From Euglena gracilis (taxonomy: Eukaryota > Euglenida > Euglenophyceae > Euglenales), in contig CP154956.1 in assembly GCA_039621445.1 (NCBI GenBank), positions 30,324,667-30,388,666 on the forward strand: a stretch of 64,000 nt of DNA, given 5' to 3'. A program made the translations under genes and the position numbers. Shown here piece by piece: positions 33,668 to 44,889 of this stretch; position 1 is the first letter of the stretch; every line of letters begins with the position of its first letter. The notes beneath the pieces were generated by a model. It made no database searches. It saw nothing but the letters and a program-made list of their open reading frames with translations, and was not told where the DNA came from.

Positions 33668-34055
33668 CAAAGTGTGGAGCCCGAGGTGTCTCGTAATCCC
33701 TCGAGGCAAGCCGACCAGGTAAGAAGGGACACCGAGGGCGAAGCACAAAGACATTGGGAGCCTGAGACGCCCCCACCCATGTCAGGAAATTTGTGATCAG
33801 ACGTCCTCGGTCAGAAGATGGGGGGCCAGGGAGGGGGAGATGGGGGCAGGGGGACCACCCAGGTGACAGAAGCCACGTCGTCACGTCGGAAAAGCATCAG
33901 CAGCCAACTCCATCGAGGCGGCACTAAGCGCACACTCCTACCTCAGCGCGCCAAAACAATCACAACAAACCGCCGGCGAGCAAAGCATAGCCTCACACTG
34001 TCTTTGTGCCTCGCCCTCGGTGTCCCATCCTACCTGGTCAGCTTGCCTCGAGGGA
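33668..34055. repeat. Inverted DIRS terminal repeats facing each other
   Basis: 33690-33770 (CCCTCGAGGCAAGCCGACCA, then GGGACACCGAGGGCGAAGCA) and 33985-34055 are inverted copies of each other, separated by about 215 bp. The same sequence occurs at 37829-37912 (+), 39950-40020 (inverted) and 49060-49118 (inverted), always at ends of DIRS-like segments. The outer part GAGCCCGAGGTGTCTCGTA at 33677 recurs inverted at 40020-40044. I interpret these as the terminal inverted repeats of this DIRS-like family. Confidence 0.7.
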
Positions 34056-34145
34056 GTACGATTTGGGCTGCTGGCTGGAGTTGAGCTGCTGGCTGGCTGG
34101 ACCCCCGTGTGGATGGGGTACCATCCGGTGTAAGAAAACTTCTGT
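34056..34145. mobile_element. Truncated end of a hAT-like MITE
   Basis: GGGCTGCTGGCTGGAGTTGA, then GCTGCTGGCTGGCTGGACCC, then a terminal TAAGAAAACTTCTG (ends about 34132). This matches the right end of the MITE at 61940-62446, whose last bases are TTAAGAAAACCCCTG. The left end is missing; the fragment abuts the DIRS terminal repeat. Confidence 0.55.
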
Positions 34146-34690
34146 CCGTGTGATTTAGTGTTCCTAAAGAAATGTAAAATTTCTTCCACAAAGGTTGGTG
34201 CCGAGAAGCCACAGCGGACTCGCACTCCCTTGAGGAAAAACCGGGGAGTACCGGACAGGGCCAAGCAACCCCTTTGCCAAATATTCTTTTGGTCGGCACC
34301 GAAAGTTTTTCATTCAGCTGTGAAAGTGCTGAAACCGCGCGACCCGCCGCTTGGCTTGCTGATGCCGATTCTGGGGTGAGGTGTCCCCATAAAATGCATC
34401 TTTTTGAAATTGGGCAGGGGTTTTTTGTTTTCAAGTCATGGACCCCCGGGGGGGGAAGGGTGGTAGGGAGCAGGGGGCAGGGAGGACCCACCCCCAGGGG
34501 TGAGTGGGTTATACTCATCGAAATTTTTGAAAAGGTGCTTTTTTAGTACTTGTCGCGATTTTTTGCCATTTTGGGGAAGGAAAAGTGGGTCCACCGCGGG
34601 ACCCACTTTTCTTCCCTGGGGACCCTCCTCCCCCCCGGTCTTTAAAAAAATCCCCAGCCCTTGGGGGGAGGGAGGGTTGGTTCACTCGAA
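34146..34690. other. No gene recognised
   Basis: Contains G-runs (34446-34460, 34661-34675) and an inverted GGTCCACCGCGGGACC palindrome near 34591. No coding motif is seen. Confidence 0.5.
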
Positions 34691-34735
34691 TGTCACGCTA
34701 GCACTCCTTTTGCAAAAGCGAAATGCCACTGAGAA

Positions 34736-35060
34736 ATACCGTGCATGGAGAGTGGCCCTTCATATACCTGGACGACATATTACTGGTGCCCTCCAACATA
34801 AGCACTTTGCAAACTGATCTAATGATAACGACAAAGGATGTACTACAATAAGGGTTCACAATTAATGTAGAAAAGAAAACACTGCAACCCCAGTCCTCTT
34901 GGCATTCAAGAAGTTTCAAGACGTTAAATTGAGGTACTCCCCAGAAAGTGAAGAGAATAAAAGAGTGTACGGGGTTTGTCAGGGAACACTTGGATGCCCC
35001 TTTTTCTCCAAAGCTTTTTGAACGTTTTCAAAACACTCATGAAATTCAGGGGCATCAGGC
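34736..35060 (+). pseudogene. DIRS-type RT fragment
   Basis: The + strand reads EWPFIYLDDILLVPSNISTL with the Y-L-D-D active site, then VEKKTLQPQSSWHSR and later VREHLDAPFSPKLFERF-like sequence. The first part corresponds to the second RT block of element C (VYLDDILLVAP). One TAA interrupts it. It is a detached piece. Confidence 0.65.
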
Positions 35061-35215
35061 TCAGTGAAACTTTTGCCGGGGGAGGGGAAGGGGCAGTAAG
35101 AAGCTTCCCACGGCTTGTCCGGAACTCCAGGTGCGCCAGGTGCTGGAGCTACCGCTTCTTCTCTTCGAAATGCTAATTTATTCTTCAATTCATCTTTCAT
35201 TGAAGTCGGGTGGTG
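34979..35215 (-). pseudogene. DIRS Gag fragment
   Basis: The minus strand reads MKDELKNKLAFRREEAVAPA, then PDKPWEASYCPFPSPGK, paralleling MKDDLGKKLVLRREAAVAAA and DKPWQAVV of element C (48.65-48.83 kb). It lies against the RT fragment in opposite orientation, so the two come from separate insertions or a rearrangement. Confidence 0.65.
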
Positions 35216-35515
35216 AGTATTTTGAGTAGTTGAGTGCCAGTATTTTTGGCTTTGCCCTAAAAAGTGCGCAGTTCCCTGTTATGTGTGCATCCCTTGGGGT
35301 CTGAAACTACGTCCTAAAAAGGCGCACACCCGTAAACCCCCCCCAAACAACCTGGAGCGGTGCCAGGTTATTTGAGCGAACTTTTTGCCCTGGCCAACGG
35401 ACAGGTTATTTGGGCCCTTTTTTTTTTAGCACCATAAAGAAATTTTGCCTAAAAAATCCACCAAGGGCAAGGATCCCGCCAAGTTGTTTGGGGGGGCTGG
35501 TTAGCACTTATTGGG
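35216..35515. other. No gene recognised
   Basis: A short stretch with poly-G and poly-T runs and a repeated word ACAACCTGG / CAGGTTATTTG. No coding or RNA gene is seen. Confidence 0.5.
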
Positions 35516-36824
35516 GGGGGGTCGCTGAGCTCTTATCCCTTTACGGGTGAGAGCGAACCTCACCACCGGATAAATGGGGGCGTTTGACCTCCCTCCCCCA
35601 CCCTCGGGGTTGACCCTGAGAACCGCGGATTATCACCATGACCCCGGCTCGGTTCCCAGAATTTTTTTCTCAGCCGCAAGCGACTTGGTTTTTAGTATCT
35701 GAGTCACCTCCGTTTGACAGCCAACTCCCCTCCAGGCCCGAGTTTTTCACGCGGGAAGGGATCCAAACTGGGTAGGATTGGCCTGCCAACCCCCCTTCTT
35801 CCGACTCTGCCAATTCGCCAGGGTCCAAAAATGGGTCAAAAGATCAATTTTTTGTGAATATTTCGAGAAAACGTTGTTATTTCTAGAAGTGACCCACTGA
35901 CGACATGTACCCCTGGAGGCCCTCTATCACCCCCAAGTCGCAGACGTTGGCCGCGGACACGCCTGGCCCGTGTTCCGGCGCGCTTTTGCAGCCCAAAACG
36001 GCCACTTGGATGTTTTTTTTGGCCTATTTTTTTGTCAATTAAAATCGCTTTTTCCAGAATATGCAGGCAATAAGAAAAATCTAAGGAGACCTCCGGGGAG
36101 CGAAAATGAAGCCCTTGGGATGCCCTATCTAACCAGGTTTTACTTTGCCCCCAATTTTCTGTTCAGCTCGAGTTAGGGCCATCTTTCTGCCCATTTTGGC
36201 CCATCTCTGGAGCTATTTTGGGCTGTTTTCGGGGGTCAAAAAATCGATGTTTCCAAATATCTCGGACATCAAGGAACGTCGAAGTAAATGACCGGCGGCC
36301 TGAATTGAGGCTCTGAATTAAATTTCCCGCGACTCTCCGCCTGACCTTAAATATGGCCTATTTACGGCCCAATTCAGCGCGGCAGGCTGGCGAATCAACC
36401 GTTTTAGGCCCTTGTTTTGGGCATAAAAATCGAACTTTCCAAAATGATGGGGAATTAAAGGGAAACTTCCGGAGACCTAAACTGGAGCCCTTAAAATACC
36501 CTACCTGTATGTTGATTTCCCCGCAACTCCCCGTCCGGCCAGAGTTTCGGCCATTTTCGGCCAAATTGTGCTATTTTGTGCAGTTTTGGCCTGTTTTGAA
36601 TAAGCCATTTTCGGCCATTTCGGGTCAAAAAGTTTGAAAAATCGAAAAATTTTACTCCCAAAACCATGTTTTATTTTGCCTTAACGGACCCGGAAAAACC
36701 TGTTTTGGGGCCAAAAATGAGCGGTTTTCGACCCGCCAGCCCCTCGTTTTGGGCCCGAAACCCATTCATTGACTTTGGGTCAGAAATAGGTCAAAAAATC
36801 CAATATAACGGGTATGGGGTGTAC
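35516..36824 (+). repeat. Dispersed repeat family R, copy R1
   Basis: Opens with GTCGCTGAGCTCTTATCCCT and a short hairpin-like TTTACGGGTGAGAG segment, followed by GGATTATCACCATGACCCCG and AACTCCCCTCCAGGCCCGAG. It then holds internal units of about 200-400 bp centred on GGAGACCT..AATTGAAGCCC-like words (about 36085, 36470). It ends at about 36824, where a second copy starts with the same opening sequence. No protein is recognised. Confidence 0.75.
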
Positions 36825-37828
36825 GGGGGTGTCGCTGAGCTCTTATCTCTTTATGGGTAAGAGCGAAGCTTACACCCGGCGAAAACCCCCCCGTCGCCCC
36901 CCCCCCCCCCCCCCCCCCCCCCCTCGGGTCGGGGCCACCAGGAGAACCGACGGATTATCACCATGATCCAGGCCCCGTTCCCAGAATTTTTTTTCATTCA
37001 CGAGCGACTGGATTTCTAGTTTCCGAAGCAGCTGGTGTTTGACCCCCAACTCCCCGCCAGGCCCGAGCTATTCACGCGCGAAGGGGTTCAAACTGGGTAG
37101 GATCGGCCCGTCCCCCCTGGAGAAGCCTCCCCCCCTTTGGAATCTGCCATTTCGGCCCAAAATGTCAATGTTCAAAATATCTCCAAAATGAAGCAAATCA
37201 AAGGAAATTCCCGGAGACCTAATTTGAAGCCCTTGGAACGCCCCATCTACCGAGATTCTGATTCCCCCGCAACTCCCTGTCTAGCCCGAGGTACGGCCGT
37301 TTTTGGCCCAGATGGCCGTTTTGTACACTTTTCGCACTGTCCGATTTGGCCGTTCTCGGGGGGTGGGGGGTCAAAAAACCAATGTTTTCAAAATTTCTCG
37401 AAAATGATGCAAAATCAAGGGAAATGCCGGGAGACCTAAATAGAAGCCCCTGGTACGCTCTATCTACTGGGATTTTTTTTCCCTGCAACTCCCCGCCTGG
37501 CCCGAGGTACGGCCGTTTTTCAGCAAATTTAGGTCATTTTGTACACTTTTTCCACTGTCTGGCTTAGCAGTTTTCGGCCAAAAATAGTCGGAAAATCGAA
37601 TTTTTTTTGCCCGAAGCAATGTTTTTTGCCCTCCCGGACCCGGAAAAACTTGTTTTGGAGCCAAAAATCAGCGTTGTTCGACCCGCCAGCGCCCGGTTTG
37701 GGCCGCCAACCCATTGACTTTTTGCCAAAACCGGGCCAAAAAAGTCGAAAAAAAATCGAGGAACTCCCCCCCCCAAAACGATGTTTATTTTCCTCCCGGA
37801 CACAGGAAAAACTGTTGTTGAGCCGAAA
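36825..37828 (+). repeat. Dispersed repeat family R, copy R2 (cut by a DIRS end)
   Basis: Same opening as R1, then a run of about 24 C (36897-36923). Two internal units follow (about 37180-37250 and 37400-37510), then one satellite-like unit in the orientation opposite to the array at 56.8-58.2 kb (37600-37760). It stops abruptly where the DIRS terminal repeat begins at 37829. It is an inverted match, over about 1 kb, to 57.7-58.99 kb. Confidence 0.8.
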
Positions 37829-40050
37829 ATTGGTACTCCCTCGAGGAAAACCGACAAGGGAGGATGAGACACCGAGGGCGAAGCACGAAGACCTTGTGAG
37901 GCCATGCCTTCGGACTCCCACGACAGAGGAAGGGGGAGGAAGGGACCAAGAGGGCGAAGCACAAGAAGATGGTGAGGTCCTGCTTTCCTTGCCGGCTGTT
38001 CTGTTTTGTGTTTGTGCGTGCGGGGGGGTGCTTCTTACTGCGCCTTTGTTGCCGGAGTTGGCGATGATGAGGCGTCCTCCGACACCTTGGCGAAGCTGAA
38101 CCGTCGTGGCCCCGCCCCCCCCCCCCTCCCATGGTCACTTGGTGGCCCCCCCCCTCGATAGGGATGGTTGTCTCTTTCTGGTGTGTTCCTGGGTGGGTGG
38201 TTGGGGCTGCTTGGTTAGGGGTCCCCTTTCTGGTTGGGATGTCTTTGTTTTTCTGCTGATTTTTTGGGTGGGAGGGTTGGGCTCACCATCTTCTTGTGCT
38301 TCGCCCTCTTGGTCCCTTCCTCCCCCTTCCTCTGTCGTGGGAGTCCGAGACCAGTCGGGCTCCGCACTGCGAGATGGTGAGGTACTGTGCACCCCCTTTT
38401 GGGCCATAATTTTTTGACTTTTTGACACGACCCCAAGTCGCAAATAATGGGCTTGGAAGGCCCCAAAATTTTTCCACTGACCCAGCTGCTGGACTTCTTC
38501 CACTTGCAAACCAGCTTTTTCCACCATAAAACCCCAGCCCCTCTGGTGCTGTGGGGTTTCCAGTGGGTGGTGTCCACCCCCACCTCTTGCAGAATTTCTC
38601 TGGTAAGGGATTTCACCCTTTCTGATGTCAAAGGTCTTTTACCATCCAAAGACCATAACAAATTACTTTTGTTACCAACCATGGGGGCTGCCCTTTCCAC
38701 ATACTCTTTCAATAAATGCCAGGGGCTGATGAGGGGTGTGTGGCAAATTAAAAATCTCCTCCCACCTTGGGAATTGCCACCCTTTCCTTTGCAATAAAAT
38801 GAAATTTTTTTCTCCCACGAAACTTATTTTTCGCTGTGTCCTGGCTAAATCAACCCCCCTGTGGAGGGCCAACAGCCTCCAACAGATGATGAGTCTGTTT
38901 CTGAGCTCTTTCACAGATAGGTCTGAGAGGGGTTTGGATTTCCTGATGATGTTTTCTAAGAAATCAGTGGGGTCCCAAAAATGGGCATACTTGCAGACAT
39001 TGGAATTCCATTTCCTTTTCAATGGAGACAAAAGAGGGGAAAACCTCAATGACCCAAACCCTGGGAGTAATAAAACTGCTGCATATGCATTTCGTGCAGT
39101 GTTGAGGCTGTGGGCAGCCAGATCAAGGATGGCCTCGGCCATCTTGTGGACTGTGCAGTCCTGCAGGGGCACCCCTTTGGGCAGCAATTGGCCCATCAAA
39201 GTCCTGAAGGCTGAGTCATATCTTTTGACATTTCCAGATTTTTTATGTAAGTATCGATACTGGACACCGAAACTTTCTGGGAGTGTAATATTTGCCTGAC
39301 ACAATCAAGCAGGCCAAATTCCACCTTGGGGGGGGGGCATCTCCTCCCCCAGCAGTTGGTGGACAGACCCCACTGGGGGGTACTAGCAAAACCTTGCTGC
39401 CAGTCCAGTTGTTGATCTCTGTTGTGGCAATTGCAATACTTTTGGGAATAATTCCAGTTGAACTCGAAGAGTTGAATTCTTCCGTCAGGAAGTTGAAGTT
39501 CCGAAAAAGTTCGGTCCACCAGTTCGTCAAAGTGATGGTCTTCGGGAAAGTAGTACTCCTCGTAAAATAATTCCACTTGAACTCGTAAAAGTAAAACTCT
39601 TTCTCCTTGATGTCGAAGGGCAGAAATAGGAATCAGCCAACTCCGGCAAAAAAAAGCAGTAAGAAGCACCCCCACACGCACGCACAAACACAAAACAGAA
39701 CAGCCGGCAAGGAAAGCAGGACCTCACCATCTCGCAGTGCGGAGCCCGACTGGCGGTGTTGTTTGGATTGTTCTGGTGCGTTGGATTAGGAGTACCTGCT
39801 TAGTGCCGCCTCGCCGGTGTTGGCTGACGATGCTGCTCCGACTTGGCGACGTGACTTCTTGCCCCTGGGGGGTGTCCCCCCCTCCCCCCCCCCTTGCCAC
39901 CACTCTCTGACCGAGGGCTTTTGAACACAAAGTTTCTTTTACGGGGGGGTGTCAGGCTCCCAATGTCTTTGTGCTTCGCCCTCGGTGTCCCTTCCTCCCT
40001 TGTCTGTTTTCCTCGAGGGAGTACGAGACACCTCGGGCTCCGCATTTTGC
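37829..40050 (-). mobile_element. DIRS-like element B (recombinase part only)
   Basis: The segment is bounded by inverted terminal-repeat sequence: 37829-37912 versus about 39950-40020. A second, inner pair lies at 37913-38046 versus 39640-39740, with the words GGACCAAGAGGGCGAAGCAC and GCAGTAAGAAGCACCCCCAC. The body is on the minus strand and encodes a tyrosine recombinase with no RT. It looks like an internally deleted or nested pair of elements. Confidence 0.6.
38400..39693 (-). pseudogene. Tyrosine recombinase, element B
   Basis: 39693-39196 gives an N-terminal part (acidic, VSSIDTYIKNLEMSKD near the end). 39304-38672 is the main body: SGNVKRYDSAFRTLMGQLLP, NTARNAYAAVLLLPGFGSLR, and ELRNRLIICWRLLALHRGVD followed by LART, with the first catalytic Arg. 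38712-38527 continues LLWSLDGKRPLTSERVKSLT and HWKPHSTRGAGV, the H-x-x-R motif. A frame change at about 38510 is needed to reach VQQLGQWKNFGAFQAHYLRL with the presumed catalytic Tyr (about 38440). The R..HxxR..Y set is thus complete, making this the best-preserved recombinase here apart from two or three frame changes. Confidence 0.8.
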
Positions 40051-40078
40051 CCTTGTTAGGCCCGATTGTGCACTGAAA

Positions 40079-40845
40079 TTATGGGGGCCAGGGCATTTTG
40101 TAAGGCACCTTGGGCACCAAGCCTTTGTAGTAGGCTGTAAAAGCCTCCACCCCCCTCCAATGGCCAATTCCACACACATTTTGGGCAGACAGGCCCAATT
40201 TTTTGAGTAAACTAACTCCTGCTCCTCTTGTGGAGTGGGCCCCCCACACCTGGGGGGGCACCCCGTGTTTGGCCAAAAAATCTTTAGTTATTGAAGCAAT
40301 GTTGTCTGCACTGATGGCCTCGAAGGGAGGTTTTAATGAAATTAGGAGGGGGCCCCCAGTTCTCACGAATGAACGTGTTGCAGCAACATAACAGATCACT
40401 AAATGAAACGGGCTTATTTGGGGACACTGGGGAATTGACACCACTCTTTCACACTTATGGAACTTCTGCCCTTTACGCTTAATCTTGATGTAGGGTGCCC
40501 TACCAAACACACTGGTGGTTCGTTTGACTTGTGACAAGTCTGAGGACCGGTATAAACAGAGGAGGCGTGAGCAAAAAAAACAGTTGTGTACGTAATGTAC
40601 AAATATCAGTGGGCATAGGCGCGCGCCTTTGTCAGTCCCAGGAGGATTGGGAGGGAATCCGAAAATGCCCCACACTTCTCCAAGTTTTGGTTCCAAAGCC
40701 TCTTGTAGGGAGTTAACAGAGTGTGGAATCTCAGCCCACCAAACTGTTGGGGGTAAGGGACCCCGCTCGCCCGGGGGGGCTGCCGGGGCCGCAACCACTT
40801 TTCTCTGGCCCTGGCTCAGGCCAGAGCCTTTGTGAAATTGGGCCC
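40079..40845 (-). pseudogene. Tyrosine recombinase C-terminal part, element C
   Basis: Within the frame 41062-40079, the part below about 40840 is recombinase: WWAEIPHSVNSLQEALEPKL, FVHYVHNCFFCSRLLCLY, FHLVICYVAATRSFVRTGGP, then PPQVWGAHSTRGAGVSLLKK with H-x-x-R (about 40235-40210) and GHWRGVEAFTAYYKGLV with the presumed catalytic Tyr (about 40130). The frame is fused upstream to the open frame of the inserted repeat (41062 to about 40850), so the apparent 327-codon ORF is a chimaera across an insertion junction. Confidence 0.8.
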
Positions 40846-40851
40846 TATTTT

Positions 40852-41325
40852 TGAACATGCTAACAGACTGTGAAGGGGGTGAGGTGTGCCCCCCCCGACC
40901 CGGGGTCCCCGGTTGCCCCGCGTAGGATCTTTTTTTCCCTCCACTGTTGGTTTTCCCCCATTTCTCAACTTTGGTCCAAAGGGTGGCCAATGACAAACCA
41001 ACCCACCTACTTAGGATCAAACAGCAGAGCACAACAAACCTGGGACTTGAGAAGGTGGGCAAGTACCTTTGAGTTCAGGTGTTGAGTGGGACAAAGAATG
41101 TGGAAATGAATGCCTTGGCTTCTTTGGAATTGTCCTTTTTGATCCTTCAATTCTCAATTGACTTTTCTTCTTTTCTGATTCTCAAATCGAATTCTCAAAT
41201 TCTTCTTGGAATTTGCTGGGGTTCCAATTCAACTCGCGTGGCGGTTGACTAGCTTTGGTGGTTCCTACCGGGGTTTTTTTGGGAATTTTTTGGGAAATTT
41301 TTGGCTGCCGACGCCAGCGGCAGCC
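40852..41325 (-). repeat. 3' LTR of the nested insertion
   Basis: It matches 45337-45810 nearly base for base. Its first ~27 bases on the minus strand contain the inverted pair GGCTGCC / GGCAGCC (hairpin), followed by AAAAATTTCCC repeats. It contains the start of an open frame (MPTFSSPRFVVLCCLILSRW). Confidence 0.75.
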
Positions 41326-44300
41326 GACACCCCCTCCGTTGCGACGTTAGTCGGACCCGTTTTTCTCCCCCCCCCCGGAACAAAAACGGGGAGAGTGAAA
41401 TTGATTTTTTTTGTGGGGGGCGAAAATTCTGTGTTTTTTTTGAAACGGGTCCTGTCGATTTTTTTGAAAATCAGTGCTACGTGTCTACCCCCCCCCCCAG
41501 CCATAATATCGGGCACCTTGGGGGACTCTGAAAAATCAGGTCTACGGGGGAAGCCCCCCCACTCCTTTCCTCCGACAAGCATGGGGAAAGGGTCTTTGTA
41601 CACAAAATCTGAAAGTTCTGAGCGAAACCAACTCTGGGCACTCTACCCCAAGGCCTAAGTCCCACGCAACCCCCTTGGTGAAAATCCTTTTTGGCAGCTT
41701 ATGTGAGACTTCATTCGATTTCGATTTTTTTTGAAAAAAATCAGCGACTTTGGCCAACAGTGCCTCAGAAAACGAATTGTGTGGGGAAAGAAAAAGAGAA
41801 ACCTAGGCATTCCTTTCCAATTCGGGACAGAAGAGGTAAAACGGTGAAAAGGTGACGGGTGAGAAAAGGCAAACGGTGAGGTGCAAAGGTAAGACGGTTA
41901 TATATGGCGGGAATAGTGTACGATGGGTGTGCGGGTTTGTGTGCGTGTGCGGTTGTGTGTTTTGTGTGTATGCACGCTCACTTCCTTGTCATGCGCTCCA
42001 AACCGAAAATGACTGGGCCGATTATTTTTTTTGAACACAAAGAGAACAGGGCTTCACATTGGCCCTCAGCCACTATGTCACAGGGCTTTAGTGCCCACGT
42101 GGCTGGTTTTTTTTTTATTGGCCCACACCAGGGCCTTTGGACGGAGGAGGGGTCATCTCCGGTCCAGGGTCCCCCCCCCGACCGAGTTCGGATGCCTCCA
42201 AGCTGTGTTCCATGAAAAAATGCCTTTGACAAATAATCACAATCCAAACGGAATCCAAAAACTGAGTTCTAAAATCCCAACTCGTTTTTTCATCCTCCAG
42301 AAAAATTATCAAAATCCCAGGTTTTTTCCAACTCTTTGAATAAAAATCCTCCAGCAACAAAAAATCCTCAAAAAATCGAAATCTGGGTCCAACCACAAAT
42401 CCAGGGCCCACAAAAGCCCTCGACAAAATCCAATCGAGAATTCCAACTGCCACATACAACAAACAAAGTCCAACCGAGAGCAACCAACCCAACAGAAGCA
42501 ACATCCAGCAGCATACCGAGGGGCCAGGCCAAACCAGCCCAACCCTGGGCACAACCAATTCACAGCCGAAACCAACCAATTCGGCTTGTCATTAAAATTC
42601 ACTGCCCCCCCCCCCCAAATCACACGGGGCAATGGGGGTCAAATGGTCAAATGACATGGCAAACTCAAAAATACTGAAAATTCAAATCCAATTTTCTCAG
42701 CCAAAGCGATTTTCCGCTGCCCCCCCCCCCAGTCACATGGGGCCATGGGGGTCAATCTGGCTTCAGCCTCCAAACAAAAAAATCACAAACCTGGGCCGTA
42801 ATATCGAAACCGGCTGAAATCTCACACATGTCAAAGGACGGGCCTTCACAATGTCGCCCCCCCCCCCACCGTCAACCAATGCGGGGAGGGCCATGGGTTA
42901 AAAATTCCTGGCTGCAAAACTGAAATCCCCACTTGACGATAAAAATGGGAAAAATGGATCTTTCATCAAACCCCGCCATATCTGGGGTATGACCAAAGCA
43001 ATCACGGTCACAATTTGATGCAATCGTGTCCGCACCCAAACGTCTCACAGGGTATCCAATTCTGAGTCAAAAAATTCCAACCGTAGAGCCAATACTGATT
43101 TTGATCCAACACACCAACAAAAAAACAGGGCTAAACACAGCCCCCCCCCCCCAGCTGCACGAGGAGGGGAGAAAAACTGGCTCCAAACCACAAGCGAAAT
43201 TCTGAGACCCAAAAACATGAAAAATCTGTGAGAGCAGCCAACCTGTGCTGGGCCTGGGCTTTGGAAGTGCTGCCCACTGCAGGCACTTTGGTCGGCCATT
43301 AAGCTTCTCTCCCCAGCACTTTAGTAAAATACCACAAACAATCCACAATTGTAATCAAATCGTAAGCATGTGATTCAATTGCTTGGGTCCCAATGATGTC
43401 ATTGAAGTCTGTTCTCCAACTCGACTTGAAATGTTCATTATAGTCGATTCTTTGCAAACTCTTGCACTTTTTGAATTCAATAAACTCAATCAAATTCCTT
43501 GATGACTTGTCTGCTTTAGATATCAATGTAATTCAATGTCAATGTAATCATCATTGTCCCAGTCAACAAACTTGAACTTGTAAATCAACCTTGAAATTCT
43601 CAAATTCTTTTGCATTGATTCTCTTCGGTGATTGCTCGCTTGATTGCTTGCAAAACCTGCATGACAAAGGAACACACACACGAACAAAAATTCACCACTA
43701 GCAACACAGAAGGCAGATTTCTGAATTTTCTCACTGAACCGAACCTGAAAATGCCACTGAACTCTGAACCAGAACGGCACATAAAAATCTGATCTTTGAT
43801 CCATCAAATGGGTCACACGAAAACTGCTCCAACAAGCCTCAAACTGTAAAAGTTACCATTGGGAGTTTTGCATTGTGAGGCGTCCCCCACTTCTGAGTTT
43901 TTCTCCCTCAAGCAAACTCCACAGCCGAAAAAATGCCGCAGAAAGTGCAACCCACAGATCAACAGATTTTTCACTGAAAAACTGAACCAAATGCCACTGA
44001 TGATGCCACTGATGGGCGCAAAAATGAACTTTCCTCAGGGGTGTCTTTTCCTCCTGGGTCAATCCACTTTGGTTCCCACTTGGACTGAAAATTGAAACCT
44101 TTCCTGAGCCCTTAGATAGGTGGCCACAGGGGTGTTCATTCCTGGCCTGGGTCTAGCCCCACCCTTGGAACCCCTCTTTGCGCGCTTTCCCAAAAACTTT
44201 TTGGTTCGAGTGGAATATTAGAGGTCTCCTCCCTGCCTCAGGCTTTGGCAAAAACCCAGATAAAACCTCCACAGGCCTGCTGGGCTGCCACACTCGAAAA

Positions 44301-44889
44301 ACCAGAATGAAACTGGACTGAAACTGAAAAATCCCAAAAAACTGTGCCGATTCTCCAACATATGTCCCTGTCCGGGGGGTAAAGTTTGTCTCTGGAAAAA
44401 CTGTCCCGTGACGAAAGGGACCAGAAAAAACACAAACAATGATCCCACCTGAAATGCCTGATTTGTCCCCGTCTGGGATGGTGACACATGTCAATGCCGT
44501 GCCCCACCCCAAATGACATTTGGGACAAGAACCGAAAACTGAAAACTCTGAAACTGAAAATCATTGATCTGGCTGCCTGAACACTAGGATAAATTCCCAA
44601 GCATCGTGGCTGGGCGTCTCCATTTAAGTGGAAAGCAACTGGGGAGAAACATGCACCCCAGAAACCAGATTCAAAATGTTTGACTTGGCAGTTTTTCCAT
44701 AAGTCAAACTCTGTGAACTGAAAATCCAGATTTAAAATTCTGGCTGATTACGCATCTGCCTCCGACCAGATCACACAAAGGAAGTACGAAACAAAAAACA
44801 CAAAGCCACAAACAAACCACAAAAACATACTGATCACTGTAAAGTGTTGTGCGGTGCCAGTCAGTGGTTACACCTATGCTGAAAGAAAA
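41326..44889. other. Interior of the nested insertion, no gene recognised
   Basis: 42600-43160 contains four decayed repeats of a poly-C run followed by a CACATGGGGCCATGGGGGTC-like word (about 42603, 42720, 42855, 43140). 43300-44850 is AT-richer, with repeated CTGAAAA words. No RT, integrase or other domain is visible on either strand. Confidence 0.55.

Larger units (their letters stand above)
30600..33700 (+). mobile_element. DIRS-like tyrosine-recombinase retrotransposon A, heavily degraded
   Basis: Collinear with element C (40-49 kb) but on the + strand: a Gag-like remnant (30790-31000, words such as GTQKAPPMVC and RRACTP-like), RT, RNase H-like segment and tyrosine recombinase, ending in the terminal repeat at about 33668-33770. 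The order RT-RH-recombinase without integrase defines the DIRS group. Frames break every 100-300 bases. Confidence 0.7.
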
